Source: an uncultured Paracoccaceae bacterium (lineage in GTDB: Bacteria > Pseudomonadota > Alphaproteobacteria > Rhodobacterales > Rhodobacteraceae). From it: a stretch of 64,000 bases of DNA. The notes under the pieces were generated by a model that saw nothing but the letters and a program-made list of their open reading frames with translations, made no database searches and had not been told where the DNA came from. The DNA is taken from positions 1-64,000 of the forward strand of contig CALIZF010000001.1 of NCBI GenBank assembly GCA_938028765.1. Reading direction: 5' to 3'. This document shows, one piece after another, positions 20,919-29,878 of this stretch (position 1 is the first letter of the stretch; the number at the start of each line of letters is the position of its first letter). Both the position numbers and the translations under genes were made by a program.

Positions 20919-21056
20919 CTGCGTTCCGCTGCCTCCCCCGTCTGCTCTGGTACCGCGCCGATCCGTATTCACGGCAGGGGTTATCGGCCGGTTGACGGGC
21001 GAATACGGCAGCCGTGTGGCGATCCGGCGGCGGAACAGAGGGCGCGGCCGCGCCGG

Positions 21057-22112
21057 TCAGGCGACGAGCGCCCGCGCCTCCCATCCGCGGAGCGCGCGCG
21101 AGGCGTTGGTCTGCGTTCCTGCCGCCGCAAGCTCGGGCAAGAGCGCGCCGATCTCGGACCGAAGCCGCGGCGGCGCCCCCGGCGACAGGGCCGCGACGGA
21201 CAGGAAGCTTTCGGTCTTAAGGCCTTCGGCCCAGACGATCCGGTCGCGGTCGAACACGAGGTGCAGATAGGTGACGGCCCGCGGCGGCCCCCGGCGGATC
21301 GTCCCGCCATCGACGAGGTGCAGGGCGGCCACCGGCACTTCGGGCGTGCCGAACATCAGATCGGCCCGTGCTTTGCGCACGAGGATCCGGTGCTGCGGCA
21401 AGACCGTCGGATCGCGCCCCGGCCGTCCCGGCCCGAAGGTGCCGGCGCGGATCGTCACCGGCGCGAGGTGCGGCACGACCGCGGCCATGGCGGCGCTGAC
21501 GGTCGTGCGGGCCAGCGCACGCAGCGGCTGCGGCCCCGCGCCGCGAACGCAGACCGGATCGCCGGGGGCGAGCGTCTCGATCAGCCGCGGCCCGCCGGGG
21601 CAGCGGATGCGCGTGCCGGGGGTGAAGCCGGGCACGACCGTGTCCGAATAGGGCAGCCGCGGCTGGCCGAAATCGCCCGGCCCCTCGCTGGCCTGCACGA
21701 CCGTCAGCGCCACCCTGACCGGCGGCCAGGCGCCGGGCGGCCCGACGAAGGCAAGGCCCTCGACGGTGGCGTATTCGGGCCGCGAATTGTTGACGTTGTA
21801 GCCGATGACCGTATAGGCCTTGCCGGCCGCGGGATCGCGCGGGACAAGGCGATAACCGGCCCCGACGATCGTTCCGTCGCGGTACGTCCGGCCGTTGATG
21901 CGCTGCGCGCCGTCCAGCACCTGGCTGCGGTCGTTATCGTCGAAGAGGGGATCGTCGTCGCGGATGCGGGTCTCGAGGAAGGCGGTGTTGTTCAACGTGA
22001 TGGTGCAGCCCGCAAGATGCGAGCCGTCGCCTTGCGTGATCCCGCCGAGCGACCCGCCGCCGCCGACGGCGATGTCGGCGGCCTCGGGCATCCTGACCGA
22101 GAATGCGGGCAT
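21057..22112 (-). CDS. Hint domain protein, paralog 2 (nucleophile position is Gly)
   Basis: Same architecture as paralog 1, but VVPGFTPGTRIRCPGG...PTVLPQHRILV. Confidence 0.83.
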   Translation of the reverse strand: MPAFSVRMPEAADIAVGGGGSLGGITQGDGSHLAGCTITLNNTAFLETRIRDDDPLFDDNDRSQVLDGAQRINGRTYRDGTIVGAGYRLVPRDPAAGKAYTVIGYNVNNSRPEYATVEGLAFVGPPGAWPPVRVALTVVQASEGPGDFGQPRLPYSDTVVPGFTPGTRIRCPGGPRLIETLAPGDPVCVRGAGPQPLRALARTTVSAAMAAVVPHLAPVTIRAGTFGPGRPGRDPTVLPQHRILVRKARADLMFGTPEVPVAALHLVDGGTIRRGPPRAVTYLHLVFDRDRIVWAEGLKTESFLSVAALSPGAPPRLRSEIGALLPELAAAGTQTNASRALRGWEARALVA

Positions 22113-22235
22113 CTGCGGCGGCGTTCCTTCTGTTCGGCCGATAGGCCCGAGCGCCCGCACGGCGGGTGCAGGATTCTGCCGCACTCTTGGGGATTTCGTG
22201 GCAGGAATGCGGCGCCGCCGGGGCGGCGCGTCTCC

Positions 22236-23387
22236 ATGACCCCGGGCGCGCGCGTTGCCGCGGCCATCGCGGTGCTCGACCGGATCGCGGCCGGCGAGGC
22301 AGCCGAGCGGGCGCTGACCAACTGGGCGCGCATGGCGCGCTATGCCGGGTCGGCCGACCGCTCGGCGGTGCGCGATCTTGTGTTCGACGCGCTGCGCCGG
22401 TGGCGGTCGTCGGCCGCACTGGGCGGCGGAGCGGACGGGCGGTCGCGCATGATCGGCCTTCTGCGCGGCCAGGGGATCGACCCCGCGCCCCTGTTCACCG
22501 GTGCCGGCCATGCGCCCCCGCCCCTGACCGCGGCCGAGGCGGCGGCAGCCCCGCCGCTGTCGGGGCTCGACGCGCTCGACTGCCCGGACTGGCTTGCCGG
22601 CCCGTTGCAGGACAGCCTCGGCGATGCCTTCGCGCCCGTGATGCGCCTGATGCGCGACCGCGCGCGCGTGTTCCTGCGGGCGAACGCCGCGCGGACGACG
22701 CCGGACGCGGCCATCGCCGCGCTGGCCGCCGACGGGATCGCGGCGCGCCCGCATCCGCTCGCCCCCTGGGCGCTCGAGGTCACCGCGGGCGCGCGGCGGA
22801 TCGCGGGATCGGCCGCCTTCCGCGGCGGGCTGGTGGAGTTGCAGGATGCCGCCAGCCAGGCTGTTGTCGCCGCGCTGGACGTGACGCCGGGCATGCCCGT
22901 GCTCGACTTCTGCGCGGGCGGGGGCGGCAAGGCGCTGGCGCTGGCCGCCCTGGGCGCGGCGGTGACCGCGCACGACGCGGCCCCCGCCCGGATGCGCGAT
23001 TTGCCGGCACGGGCCGCCCGCGCCGGGGTGACCGTGGCGATCGCGCCGCCCTTCCGGCCGGACGGCTGGCCGCTGGTGCTGGCCGATGCGCCCTGCTCGG
23101 GCTCGGGCGCATGGCGGCGGCAGCCCGAGGCGAAATGGCGCCTGACGCCCGAGGCGCTGGCGCGCCTGACCGCCGCGCAGGATGCCGTGCTGCACGCCGC
23201 GGCGGGGCACGTCGCGCCGGGGGGGCGGCTGGCCTATGCCACCTGCTCGCTGCTCGCCGCCGAAAACGCGGACCGCATCGCAGCCTTCCGCGCGCGCAGC
23301 CCCGTCTGGCAGGTGCTGGCCGAACGACGCTGGACGCCGCGCGACGGCGGCGACGGGTTCTACCTTGCAATCATGGGTCGTTCTTGA
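22236..23387 (+). CDS. RsmB/Nop2-family rRNA (cytosine-C5)-methyltransferase
   Basis: VLDFCAGGGGKALALAA, DAPCSGSGAWRRQPEAKWR, AYATCSLLAAEN. Confidence 0.93.
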   Translation: MTPGARVAAAIAVLDRIAAGEAAERALTNWARMARYAGSADRSAVRDLVFDALRRWRSSAALGGGADGRSRMIGLLRGQGIDPAPLFTGAGHAPPPLTAAEAAAAPPLSGLDALDCPDWLAGPLQDSLGDAFAPVMRLMRDRARVFLRANAARTTPDAAIAALAADGIAARPHPLAPWALEVTAGARRIAGSAAFRGGLVELQDAASQAVVAALDVTPGMPVLDFCAGGGGKALALAALGAAVTAHDAAPARMRDLPARAARAGVTVAIAPPFRPDGWPLVLADAPCSGSGAWRRQPEAKWRLTPEALARLTAAQDAVLHAAAGHVAPGGRLAYATCSLLAAENADRIAAFRARSPVWQVLAERRWTPRDGGDGFYLAIMGRS

Positions 23388-23426
23388 TGTTGGTTTACAC
23401 TACTTCGGGATGTTCCGCGGTTGTGT

Positions 23427-23441
23427 TTAAGCCCCGGTTAA
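23427..23441 (+). promoter_or_regulatory. candidate CtrA-binding site upstream of cckA
   Basis: TTAAGCCCCGGTTAA exactly matches TTAA-N7-TTAA, 46 bp before the cckA ATG. Confidence 0.6.
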
Positions 23442-23487
23442 GGATTTGGCGCACCTATGGGGGGGCCGCGAATCTGGGCCCGATGCC

Positions 23488-25923
23488 ATGTCGAACCTCG
23501 CCCCACCGCTTGCGTCGTCCGGCCCGCTGTCGCGGCTGGCGGTGCGTGCGCTTCCCCTTCTGGCGCTGGCGCTGACGGCGGCGGCCGGCGCCGCGGCCGC
23601 GGGGCCCGGGGTGGTGCGCACGGGCCTGATCGCCGTCGCGACGACGCTGGCGTTGACGGCCGCGGTGCTGCGCGCCGGCGCGCTCGCCGCCCGGCTGCGC
23701 CGGCGCAGCTTCGCGCGCCATCTGCGCCGGATCGTCGCCGACGATGCCGCGCCATGCCTGGCCACCGACCGCGACGGGCAGGTGATCTACCGCAACCGCG
23801 CGGCCGAGGCACGGTTCGACCGGGCAGACCGCCCGACACTGGCCGCCACTCTCGCGGACGTGTTCGCCCATCCCGCCGCCGTCCTCTACCGCCTGCAGAG
23901 CCGCGCCGACCGCGCCGGGGCCGCGCGCGAGGATGTGGTGACGCGCCGCGGCCATATCCGGCTGTCGGTCCACAGGGTCGAGGACGGGCTGTTCCTGTGG
24001 CGACTGGAAGAGATCGCGGATCGCGCCGGCCCGGGCGCGGCGCGCGGGGCCGAGGGGCTCAGCCTGCCGATGCTGGTTGCGGCGCGCACCGGGACGATCC
24101 TGTTCGTGAACGAGGCGATGCGCCGCTTGGTCGGCGGCCGGCCGCGCACGCTTGACCGCGTGTTCGCCGATCCCGGCGTGCGGTCGGGCGACACCCTTGT
24201 CGTGGCGGGCCCGGACGGCCCCGTGCGCGCCCAGATGGTCGAGATCGCGGCGGCGGGCGACCGGCGCGAGATCTACCTGCTGCCGGCCCCCGATACCGCC
24301 CCGGCGCCGGCCACGGCGGAAGAGGATTTGCCGGTCGCCGTCGTGCGGCTGGCCGCGACCGGGGCGATCCGCGGGGCGAACCGCCGCGCGCGCGAACTGC
24401 TCGACCTCGCACCCGGCGCGCTGCCTGCGCTGCCGGACCTGCTCGACGGCCCGGGCCGGCCGCTGCGCGACTGGCTGGCCGACATCGCCGCCGGCACGCT
24501 GCCGCCGCGGCCCGAGGTGATGCGCCTGCGCGCCCCCGCCGAGGACCGGTTCGTGCAGGTCGTGCCCCAGCGCGACCCCGACGGCGCGCTGTCGGTCGTG
24601 CTGACCGACGCCACCGCCCTCAAGACGCTCGAGGCGCAGTTCGTCCAGGGCCAGAAGATGCAGGCGATCGGCCAGCTTGCGGGCGGCGTCGCGCACGATT
24701 TCAACAACCTGCTGACGGCAATCTCGGGCCATTGCGACCTCCTGCTGCTGCGCCGCGACCCGACCGACCCGGACTATGCCGACCTGATGCAGATCCACGA
24801 GAACGCGAACCGCGCGGGCGCGCTGGTGTCGCAACTGCTCGCCTTTTCGCGCAAGCAGCCGATGCGGGCGGAACGGATCGACGTTCCCGACGTGCTGGCG
24901 GACGTGACGCACCTGCTGCGCCGGCTCGTGGGCGAGCGGGTGACGCTCGACCTCGTCCCGCCCGACGACCTGCCGCCGATCCGGGCCGACCGGAGGCAGC
25001 TCGAGCAGGTGCTGATGAACCTCGTGGTGAACGCGCGCGACGCGATGCCTGCCGGCGGCCCCGTGCGCATCGCTACCGACCTACGCCGCCTCGACCAGCC
25101 GCTGCCGCGCGGGCACGTCACCGTGCCGCCGGGCGACTATGTGATCGTCACCGTGTCGGATCAGGGCACCGGCATCCCGCCCGAACTGCACGACCGGATC
25201 TTCGAACCCTTCTACACCACGAAGCGCCCCGGCGAGGGGACGGGCCTCGGCCTTTCGACCGTCTACGGCATCGTCAAGCAATCCGGCGGGTTCGTCTTCG
25301 TGGACAGCGTCGAGGGCGAGGGCAGCACCTTCAGTCTCTGGTTCCCCGCGTGGCGCGCGGCCGCCGAAGCCGAAGCGCCCCGGCCCGCAGGCGTCGGCGC
25401 ACCGCGTTCGTCGCCCGCGCCCGACGCCGCGCAACCCCCAGCAGACGTGGCCGGTGCCGGAACAGCCGACGCTGTCGCACTGCCGCCCGCGCCGCTGGCC
25501 GACCTCGTGCCTTCGGCGCCGACCGACCGCGACGCGCCGGCCGACCGGCCCCGACCGCGCGCCGGCGTCGTGCTGCTGGTCGAGGACGAAGCGGCCGTGC
25601 GCGCCTTCGCCAGCCGGGCCCTGCGCCTTCGCGGCCACAAGGTGATCGAGGCCGACAGCGCGGAACAGGCGCTTCGCGCGCTCGAAGACCCCGACATCGC
25701 GGTGGACGTGTTCGTGACCGACGTGATGATGCCCGGCATGGACGGTCCGACCTGGGTGCGTCGTGCGCTGGAACGCCGGCCGGGGGTCCGCGTGGTTTTC
25801 GTGTCCGGCTATGCCGAGGACGCGATCCCCGAGGGCGATCGGGAAATCCCGCACGCCGTCTTCCTCGCCAAGCCATTCTCGCTCGAGGATCTGACAGCGA
25901 CGGTGCAGCGGCAGCTTCACTGA
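23488..25923 (+). CDS. cckA: hybrid histidine kinase CckA (cell-cycle kinase with receiver domain)
   Basis: H box [22 protein letters not shown] box [12 protein letters not shown] boxes; C-terminal [22 protein letters not shown]...[12 protein letters not shown]. Confidence 0.93.
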   Translation: MSNLAPPLASSGPLSRLAVRALPLLALALTAAAGAAAAGPGVVRTGLIAVATTLALTAAVLRAGALAARLRRRSFARHLRRIVADDAAPCLATDRDGQVIYRNRAAEARFDRADRPTLAATLADVFAHPAAVLYRLQSRADRAGAAREDVVTRRGHIRLSVHRVEDGLFLWRLEEIADRAGPGAARGAEGLSLPMLVAARTGTILFVNEAMRRLVGGRPRTLDRVFADPGVRSGDTLVVAGPDGPVRAQMVEIAAAGDRREIYLLPAPDTAPAPATAEEDLPVAVVRLAATGAIRGANRRARELLDLAPGALPALPDLLDGPGRPLRDWLADIAAGTLPPRPEVMRLRAPAEDRFVQVVPQRDPDGALSVVLTDATALKTLEAQFVQGQKMQAIGQLAGGVAHDFNNLLTAISGHCDLLLLRRDPTDPDYADLMQIHENANRAGALVSQLLAFSRKQPMRAERIDVPDVLADVTHLLRRLVGERVTLDLVPPDDLPPIRADRRQLEQVLMNLVVNARDAMPAGGPVRIATDLRRLDQPLPRGHVTVPPGDYVIVTVSDQGTGIPPELHDRIFEPFYTTKRPGEGTGLGLSTVYGIVKQSGGFVFVDSVEGEGSTFSLWFPAWRAAAEAEAPRPAGVGAPRSSPAPDAAQPPADVAGAGTADAVALPPAPLADLVPSAPTDRDAPADRPRPRAGVVLLVEDEAAVRAFASRALRLRGHKVIEADSAEQALRALEDPDIAVDVFVTDVMMPGMDGPTWVRRALERRPGVRVVFVSGYAEDAIPEGDREIPHAVFLAKPFSLEDLTATVQRQLH

Positions 25924-26104
25924 TACCCAATCGGCGGGCCGGCGCGACTCATCAACTGGATGGCCCCTGCGCCATCCCCGATACGCACCAAGGCCCGCCT
26001 TCTCGGTCCCTTGGGCGTCGGTCGCGTCGGGTTGCAGCTGTCGTCAGGGCGTGCCGCCCCGCCCGGCCCGGGTCGCTTGTCACCCGGGCAGGCGGCCGTG
26101 CGCG

Positions 26105-26914
26105 TCAGAGCTCCGGCACCACCCCCGCCGGGTGCTGCGGCGTCGCGCCGAACGGATCGGGCGCGTAGATCACCGCCGTCAGGCAAAGCCCGGCCGGCGG
26201 CGCGACGGGACCGCAGGCCGACCGGTCGCGCGCCGCCAGCGCGCGGGCGACGTCGCCGGGGGTCCAGGCGCCGGCGCCGACCCGCTCGAGCGTGCCGGCG
26301 ATCGACCGGACCTGACTGTGCAGGAAGCTGCGCGCGGCGAGGTGCAGCCGGATCTCCTGCCCTCCCGGCACCGGCACCGCCTCGACCACGAGCGACCCGA
26401 GCGTGCGGACCGGCGACGACGCCTGGCACAGCGCCGCGCGGAAGGTGGTGAAGTCGTGCCGCCCGACCAGCAACGCCGCCCCGGCCCGCATCGCCGCAGG
26501 ATCGAGCGGCTGCGGCACATGCCAGACCCGACCGGCATCGAGCGCCGGCGGCGCCCGCCGGTTCAGGATGCGGAACGTGTAGCGGCGCCCGATCGCCGAG
26601 AACCGGGCGTGGAACGCCGGATCGACCGCCGCCGCCGCCAGCACCGCCACCGGCAGCGGCCGCAGATGCGCGTTCAGCGCCGCGGCAAGACGCGCCGGCT
26701 CCCAGTCCCGGGTCAGGTCGGCATGCGCCACCTGCCGGGTTGCATGCACGCCCGCATCGGTCCGCCCCGCGCCCTGCACGGCCGGCGCGGCGGGATCGAG
26801 CTGCGCCAGCGCTTCCTCGAGCGCCGCTTGCACCGAAGGCTGCCCTGCCGCCTGCCGCTGCCAGCCGCAGAAGGGGCTGCCGTCGTATTCGATCAGGAAG
26901 GCAAAGCGCGGCAT
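26105..26914 (-). CDS. truA: tRNA pseudouridine(38-40) synthase
   Basis: [54 protein letters not shown]. Confidence 0.96.
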   Translation of the reverse strand: MPRFAFLIEYDGSPFCGWQRQAAGQPSVQAALEEALAQLDPAAPAVQGAGRTDAGVHATRQVAHADLTRDWEPARLAAALNAHLRPLPVAVLAAAAVDPAFHARFSAIGRRYTFRILNRRAPPALDAGRVWHVPQPLDPAAMRAGAALLVGRHDFTTFRAALCQASSPVRTLGSLVVEAVPVPGGQEIRLHLAARSFLHSQVRSIAGTLERVGAGAWTPGDVARALAARDRSACGPVAPPAGLCLTAVIYAPDPFGATPQHPAGVVPEL

Positions 26915-27236
26915 GGCATCGGATATCCGGTCCCGGGCGGCACCCGCTGAACACGGGCCCTGCCGGCCCAGGGCCCCCCGGGGGGCGATACCCGCTCGCC
27001 GACCTGTCTGCAAGCGCGCCAGCCGCGGCGCCCGCCGGCATCGCGCCCCTCGCCGGGCCGTCTGCGCAGGCGGGCCGGCCCATCCGGGCCATCGCGCGCC
27101 CCGCGGCGTCGCCCGCGCCCCGCCGGCCCCGCAGGGCCGGCGCGCCGCCGAGCGGGGGCTCGATGCCCCCCGAGGCGGCTCCCCCGTCGGATCGCCGCTG
27201 CAGCGGTGCACGCCGCGGCCCTACCAAAGCCCTGCC

Positions 27237-28688
27237 GTGAAGGCTATCTTGCGCCAGGGAACGGAGGCCGCGTTGCGTCTGAACGAAATCGCGCAGGACG
27301 TGGCGCACGACGTGGGCAGCCGCTTCGCCGCCCTCTCCGGGACGATCCTCGAACCGGTCGTCCGGCTTGGGGTGACCGGCCTTGCGCGAGCGGGCAAGAC
27401 GGTCTTCATCACCGCGCTGGTGTCGAACCTGATCGACCGGTCCCGGATGCCGCAGCTGCGCGCCGCCGCCGCGGGGCGGATCGAGGCCGCCTGGCTGCAG
27501 CCCCAGCCCGATCCCACGGTGCCGCGCTTCGACTACGAAGGGCACCGCGCGGCGCTGCTGTCCGACGCACCGCGTTGGCCCGAATCGACCCGGTCGATCT
27601 CGGAGCTGCGGCTGTCGTTCCGCCTGCGCCCACAGGGCGTCCTCGGCGGCCTGACAGGCCCGCGGACCGTGCACCTCGACATCGTGGACTATCCGGGCGA
27701 ATGGCTGGCCGACCTTGCGCTGATCGACACGCCCTACCAGGCCTGGGCCGAGGCCGCGCTGGCGCGCCTCGCCGCGCGGCCCGAGGGCGCAGCCTACCGC
27801 GCGCAGGCGCTGGCCGAGCCGGCCGACGCCGCCCTCGACGAAAGCCGTGCCCGCGCCCTCGCCGCAGCCTGGCGCGACACGCTCGCCGCGTTGCGCGCTG
27901 CCGGCTTCAGCGATGCCACGCCGGGGCGCGCGCTGATGCCCGGCGACCTCGAGGGATCGCCCGCGCTGGCCTTCGCGCCGCTGCCGCGGCCGGCCGCCCC
28001 CCGCCGGGGTAGCCTCTGGCGAACGATGGAGGCGCGCTATGACGCCTACCGCGCCCGCGTCGTGAAGCCGTTCTTCCGCGACCACTTCGCCCGCATCGAC
28101 CGGCAGGTGGTGCTGATGGACGTGCTGGGCGCGATCCACGCCGGCCCGCAGGCGGTCGAGGACATGCGTCGCGCGATGGCCGGCATCCTCGGCGCCTTCC
28201 GGCCCGGGCGGGGCGGTGTGCTGTCCAGCCTGATCCGCGGCATCCGGGTCGAGCGGATCCTGTTCGCCGCCACCCGCGCCGACCACCTGCACCACAGCCA
28301 GCACGCCCGCCTCGCCGCGATCCTCGACGCCATGCTGGCCGAGGCGCGCGAGCGGGCGCGCTATGCCGGCGCGCTGACCGCCGCAATGCCCATTGCCAGC
28401 CTGCGCGCCACGGTCGAGGCCGAGGCGACCCGCCATGGCCGCAGCGTGCAGGGCGTGCGCGGCACCCTTCTGGGCACCGGCCGGCAGGCGATCCTCTATC
28501 CCGGAGAACTGCCGGCCGACCCCGCGCGCCTGCTTGCCCCCGCCCGCGACGGGGCGGACCGCTGGCTCGACGCCGAATACGGGGTCATGGCTTTCGCGCC
28601 CGCGCGCATGACGCTCGCCCCCGGCGAAGGTCTGCCGCACATCCGGCTCGACCGGGCGGCGGAATTTCTCTTCGGCGACCGGCTCTAG
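27237..28688 (+). CDS. YcjX-family (DUF463) P-loop protein
   Basis: RLGVTGLARAGKTVFITALVSNLI; VHLDIVDYPGEWLADLALID; VVLMDVLGAIHAGPQAVEDM. Confidence 0.9.
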   Translation: MKAILRQGTEAALRLNEIAQDVAHDVGSRFAALSGTILEPVVRLGVTGLARAGKTVFITALVSNLIDRSRMPQLRAAAAGRIEAAWLQPQPDPTVPRFDYEGHRAALLSDAPRWPESTRSISELRLSFRLRPQGVLGGLTGPRTVHLDIVDYPGEWLADLALIDTPYQAWAEAALARLAARPEGAAYRAQALAEPADAALDESRARALAAAWRDTLAALRAAGFSDATPGRALMPGDLEGSPALAFAPLPRPAAPRRGSLWRTMEARYDAYRARVVKPFFRDHFARIDRQVVLMDVLGAIHAGPQAVEDMRRAMAGILGAFRPGRGGVLSSLIRGIRVERILFAATRADHLHHSQHARLAAILDAMLAEARERARYAGALTAAMPIASLRATVEAEATRHGRSVQGVRGTLLGTGRQAILYPGELPADPARLLAPARDGADRWLDAEYGVMAFAPARMTLAPGEGLPHIRLDRAAEFLFGDRL

Positions 28689-28701
28689 CGAAAGGCCCGC
28701 G

Positions 28702-29721
28702 ATGACAGACCGCGATCCCGAACCGCTTGCCCGCCCGCTGCTGATCGACCTCGGCCCCGAGGCCGCGCCGCCCTCGCCCGAGGCCGCCCCCCCGGTGCCC
28801 GAACCCGATCTGCCCGGCCCGCCCCCGCGCGTGGCCGCGACGCCCGCCGCCGGCGGGGCGGCGGGGCGTCTGTTCCTCTGGGCGGCCGGGGGGTTCCTGT
28901 CGCTGGCGTTGACCGTCGCGGTGGCCGATTTCGTGACCGGCCTGCTTGCGCGCAACGCTGTGCTGGCGGCCGTGGCCGGCGGTCTGGCCGCGCTGGCGTT
29001 CCTGGCCGCGCTGGCCCTCGCCTGGGGCGAATGGCGGGCGTGGCGGCGGCTCGGCCGGGTCGAGGACCTGCGCGCCGCGGCCGAGGCGGCGGCGCTGTCG
29101 GGCGACCTCGGCGCTGCGCGCCGTGCCGTGGCCGGCGTCCGGGCGCTCTATGCCGGGCGGGCCGAGGCGGCCGACGCGCTGGCGCGCCACGCCGCGCAGG
29201 CCGAGGCGGTGCTGGATGCGGACGCCGCCCTCGCGCTGGCCGAGCGCCTGATCCTCGAAGGTCCGGATGCGCAGGCGCGCCGCGCCGTCGAGGCGGCCGC
29301 GCGTCAGGTCGCGGCGGCGACCGCGCTGGTGCCGCTGGCGCTGGCGGACGTGGCGGTGGCGCTGGTCGCCAACCTGCGGATGATCCGGCAGATCGCGCAG
29401 ATCTACGGCGGACGGGCCGGTACCGTCGGGTCGTGGCGCCTGTTCCGGCGGGTGTTCGCGCACCTCGCGGCCACCGGCGCGCTGGCGGTCGGGGACGACC
29501 TGATCGGATCGGTCGCGGGGGGCGGGATGGTGGCGAAACTGTCGCGCCGCTTCGGCGAGGGCGTGGTGAACGGCGCCCTGACCGCCCGCGTCGGGATCGC
29601 CGCGATCGAGGTCTGCCGGCCGCTGCCTTTCCGCGCGCTGGACCGCCCGGGCGTGTCGGGCACGGTGGGGCGGGCGCTTGCGGGCCTGTTCGGGCGCAAC
29701 GGCGACGGCGCGCCCGGCTGA
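28702..29721 (+). CDS. YcjF/TIGR01620-family membrane protein (DUF697)
   Basis: Follows the ycjX homolog; TM segments plus VPLALADVAVALVANLRMIRQIAQIYGGRAG. Confidence 0.87.
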   Translation: MTDRDPEPLARPLLIDLGPEAAPPSPEAAPPVPEPDLPGPPPRVAATPAAGGAAGRLFLWAAGGFLSLALTVAVADFVTGLLARNAVLAAVAGGLAALAFLAALALAWGEWRAWRRLGRVEDLRAAAEAAALSGDLGAARRAVAGVRALYAGRAEAADALARHAAQAEAVLDADAALALAERLILEGPDAQARRAVEAAARQVAAATALVPLALADVAVALVANLRMIRQIAQIYGGRAGTVGSWRLFRRVFAHLAATGALAVGDDLIGSVAGGGMVAKLSRRFGEGVVNGALTARVGIAAIEVCRPLPFRALDRPGVSGTVGRALAGLFGRNGDGAPG

Positions 29722-29878
29722 CGCACTGGACCGTCCCGCGCCTCCGCGCTATAGCGCGGCCCATGCGGAGACGCGCGGGCACCTTGCGAATTACCCGCCC
29801 GGCAGCCTGACCCCAGGCTGGCCGGGACACGCACGCCCCTGACGCCCAGGACCCCGCACGCCCGCAAGGATCGCCCAC

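Noticed and set aside
20067-22235. N-terminal ~720 aa of the 1106-aa plus ORF upstream of the RsmB-like gene
   Set aside because: It is antisense to both Hint-domain genes; the methyltransferase starts at 22236 with a good ATG.
26915-27236. GC-rich intergenic tract between truA and the ycjX homolog with several short palindromes
   Set aside because: Palindromes such as GGGCCCTGCCGGCCCAGGGCC are expected at this GC content; no ordered repeat or RNA family could be supported.
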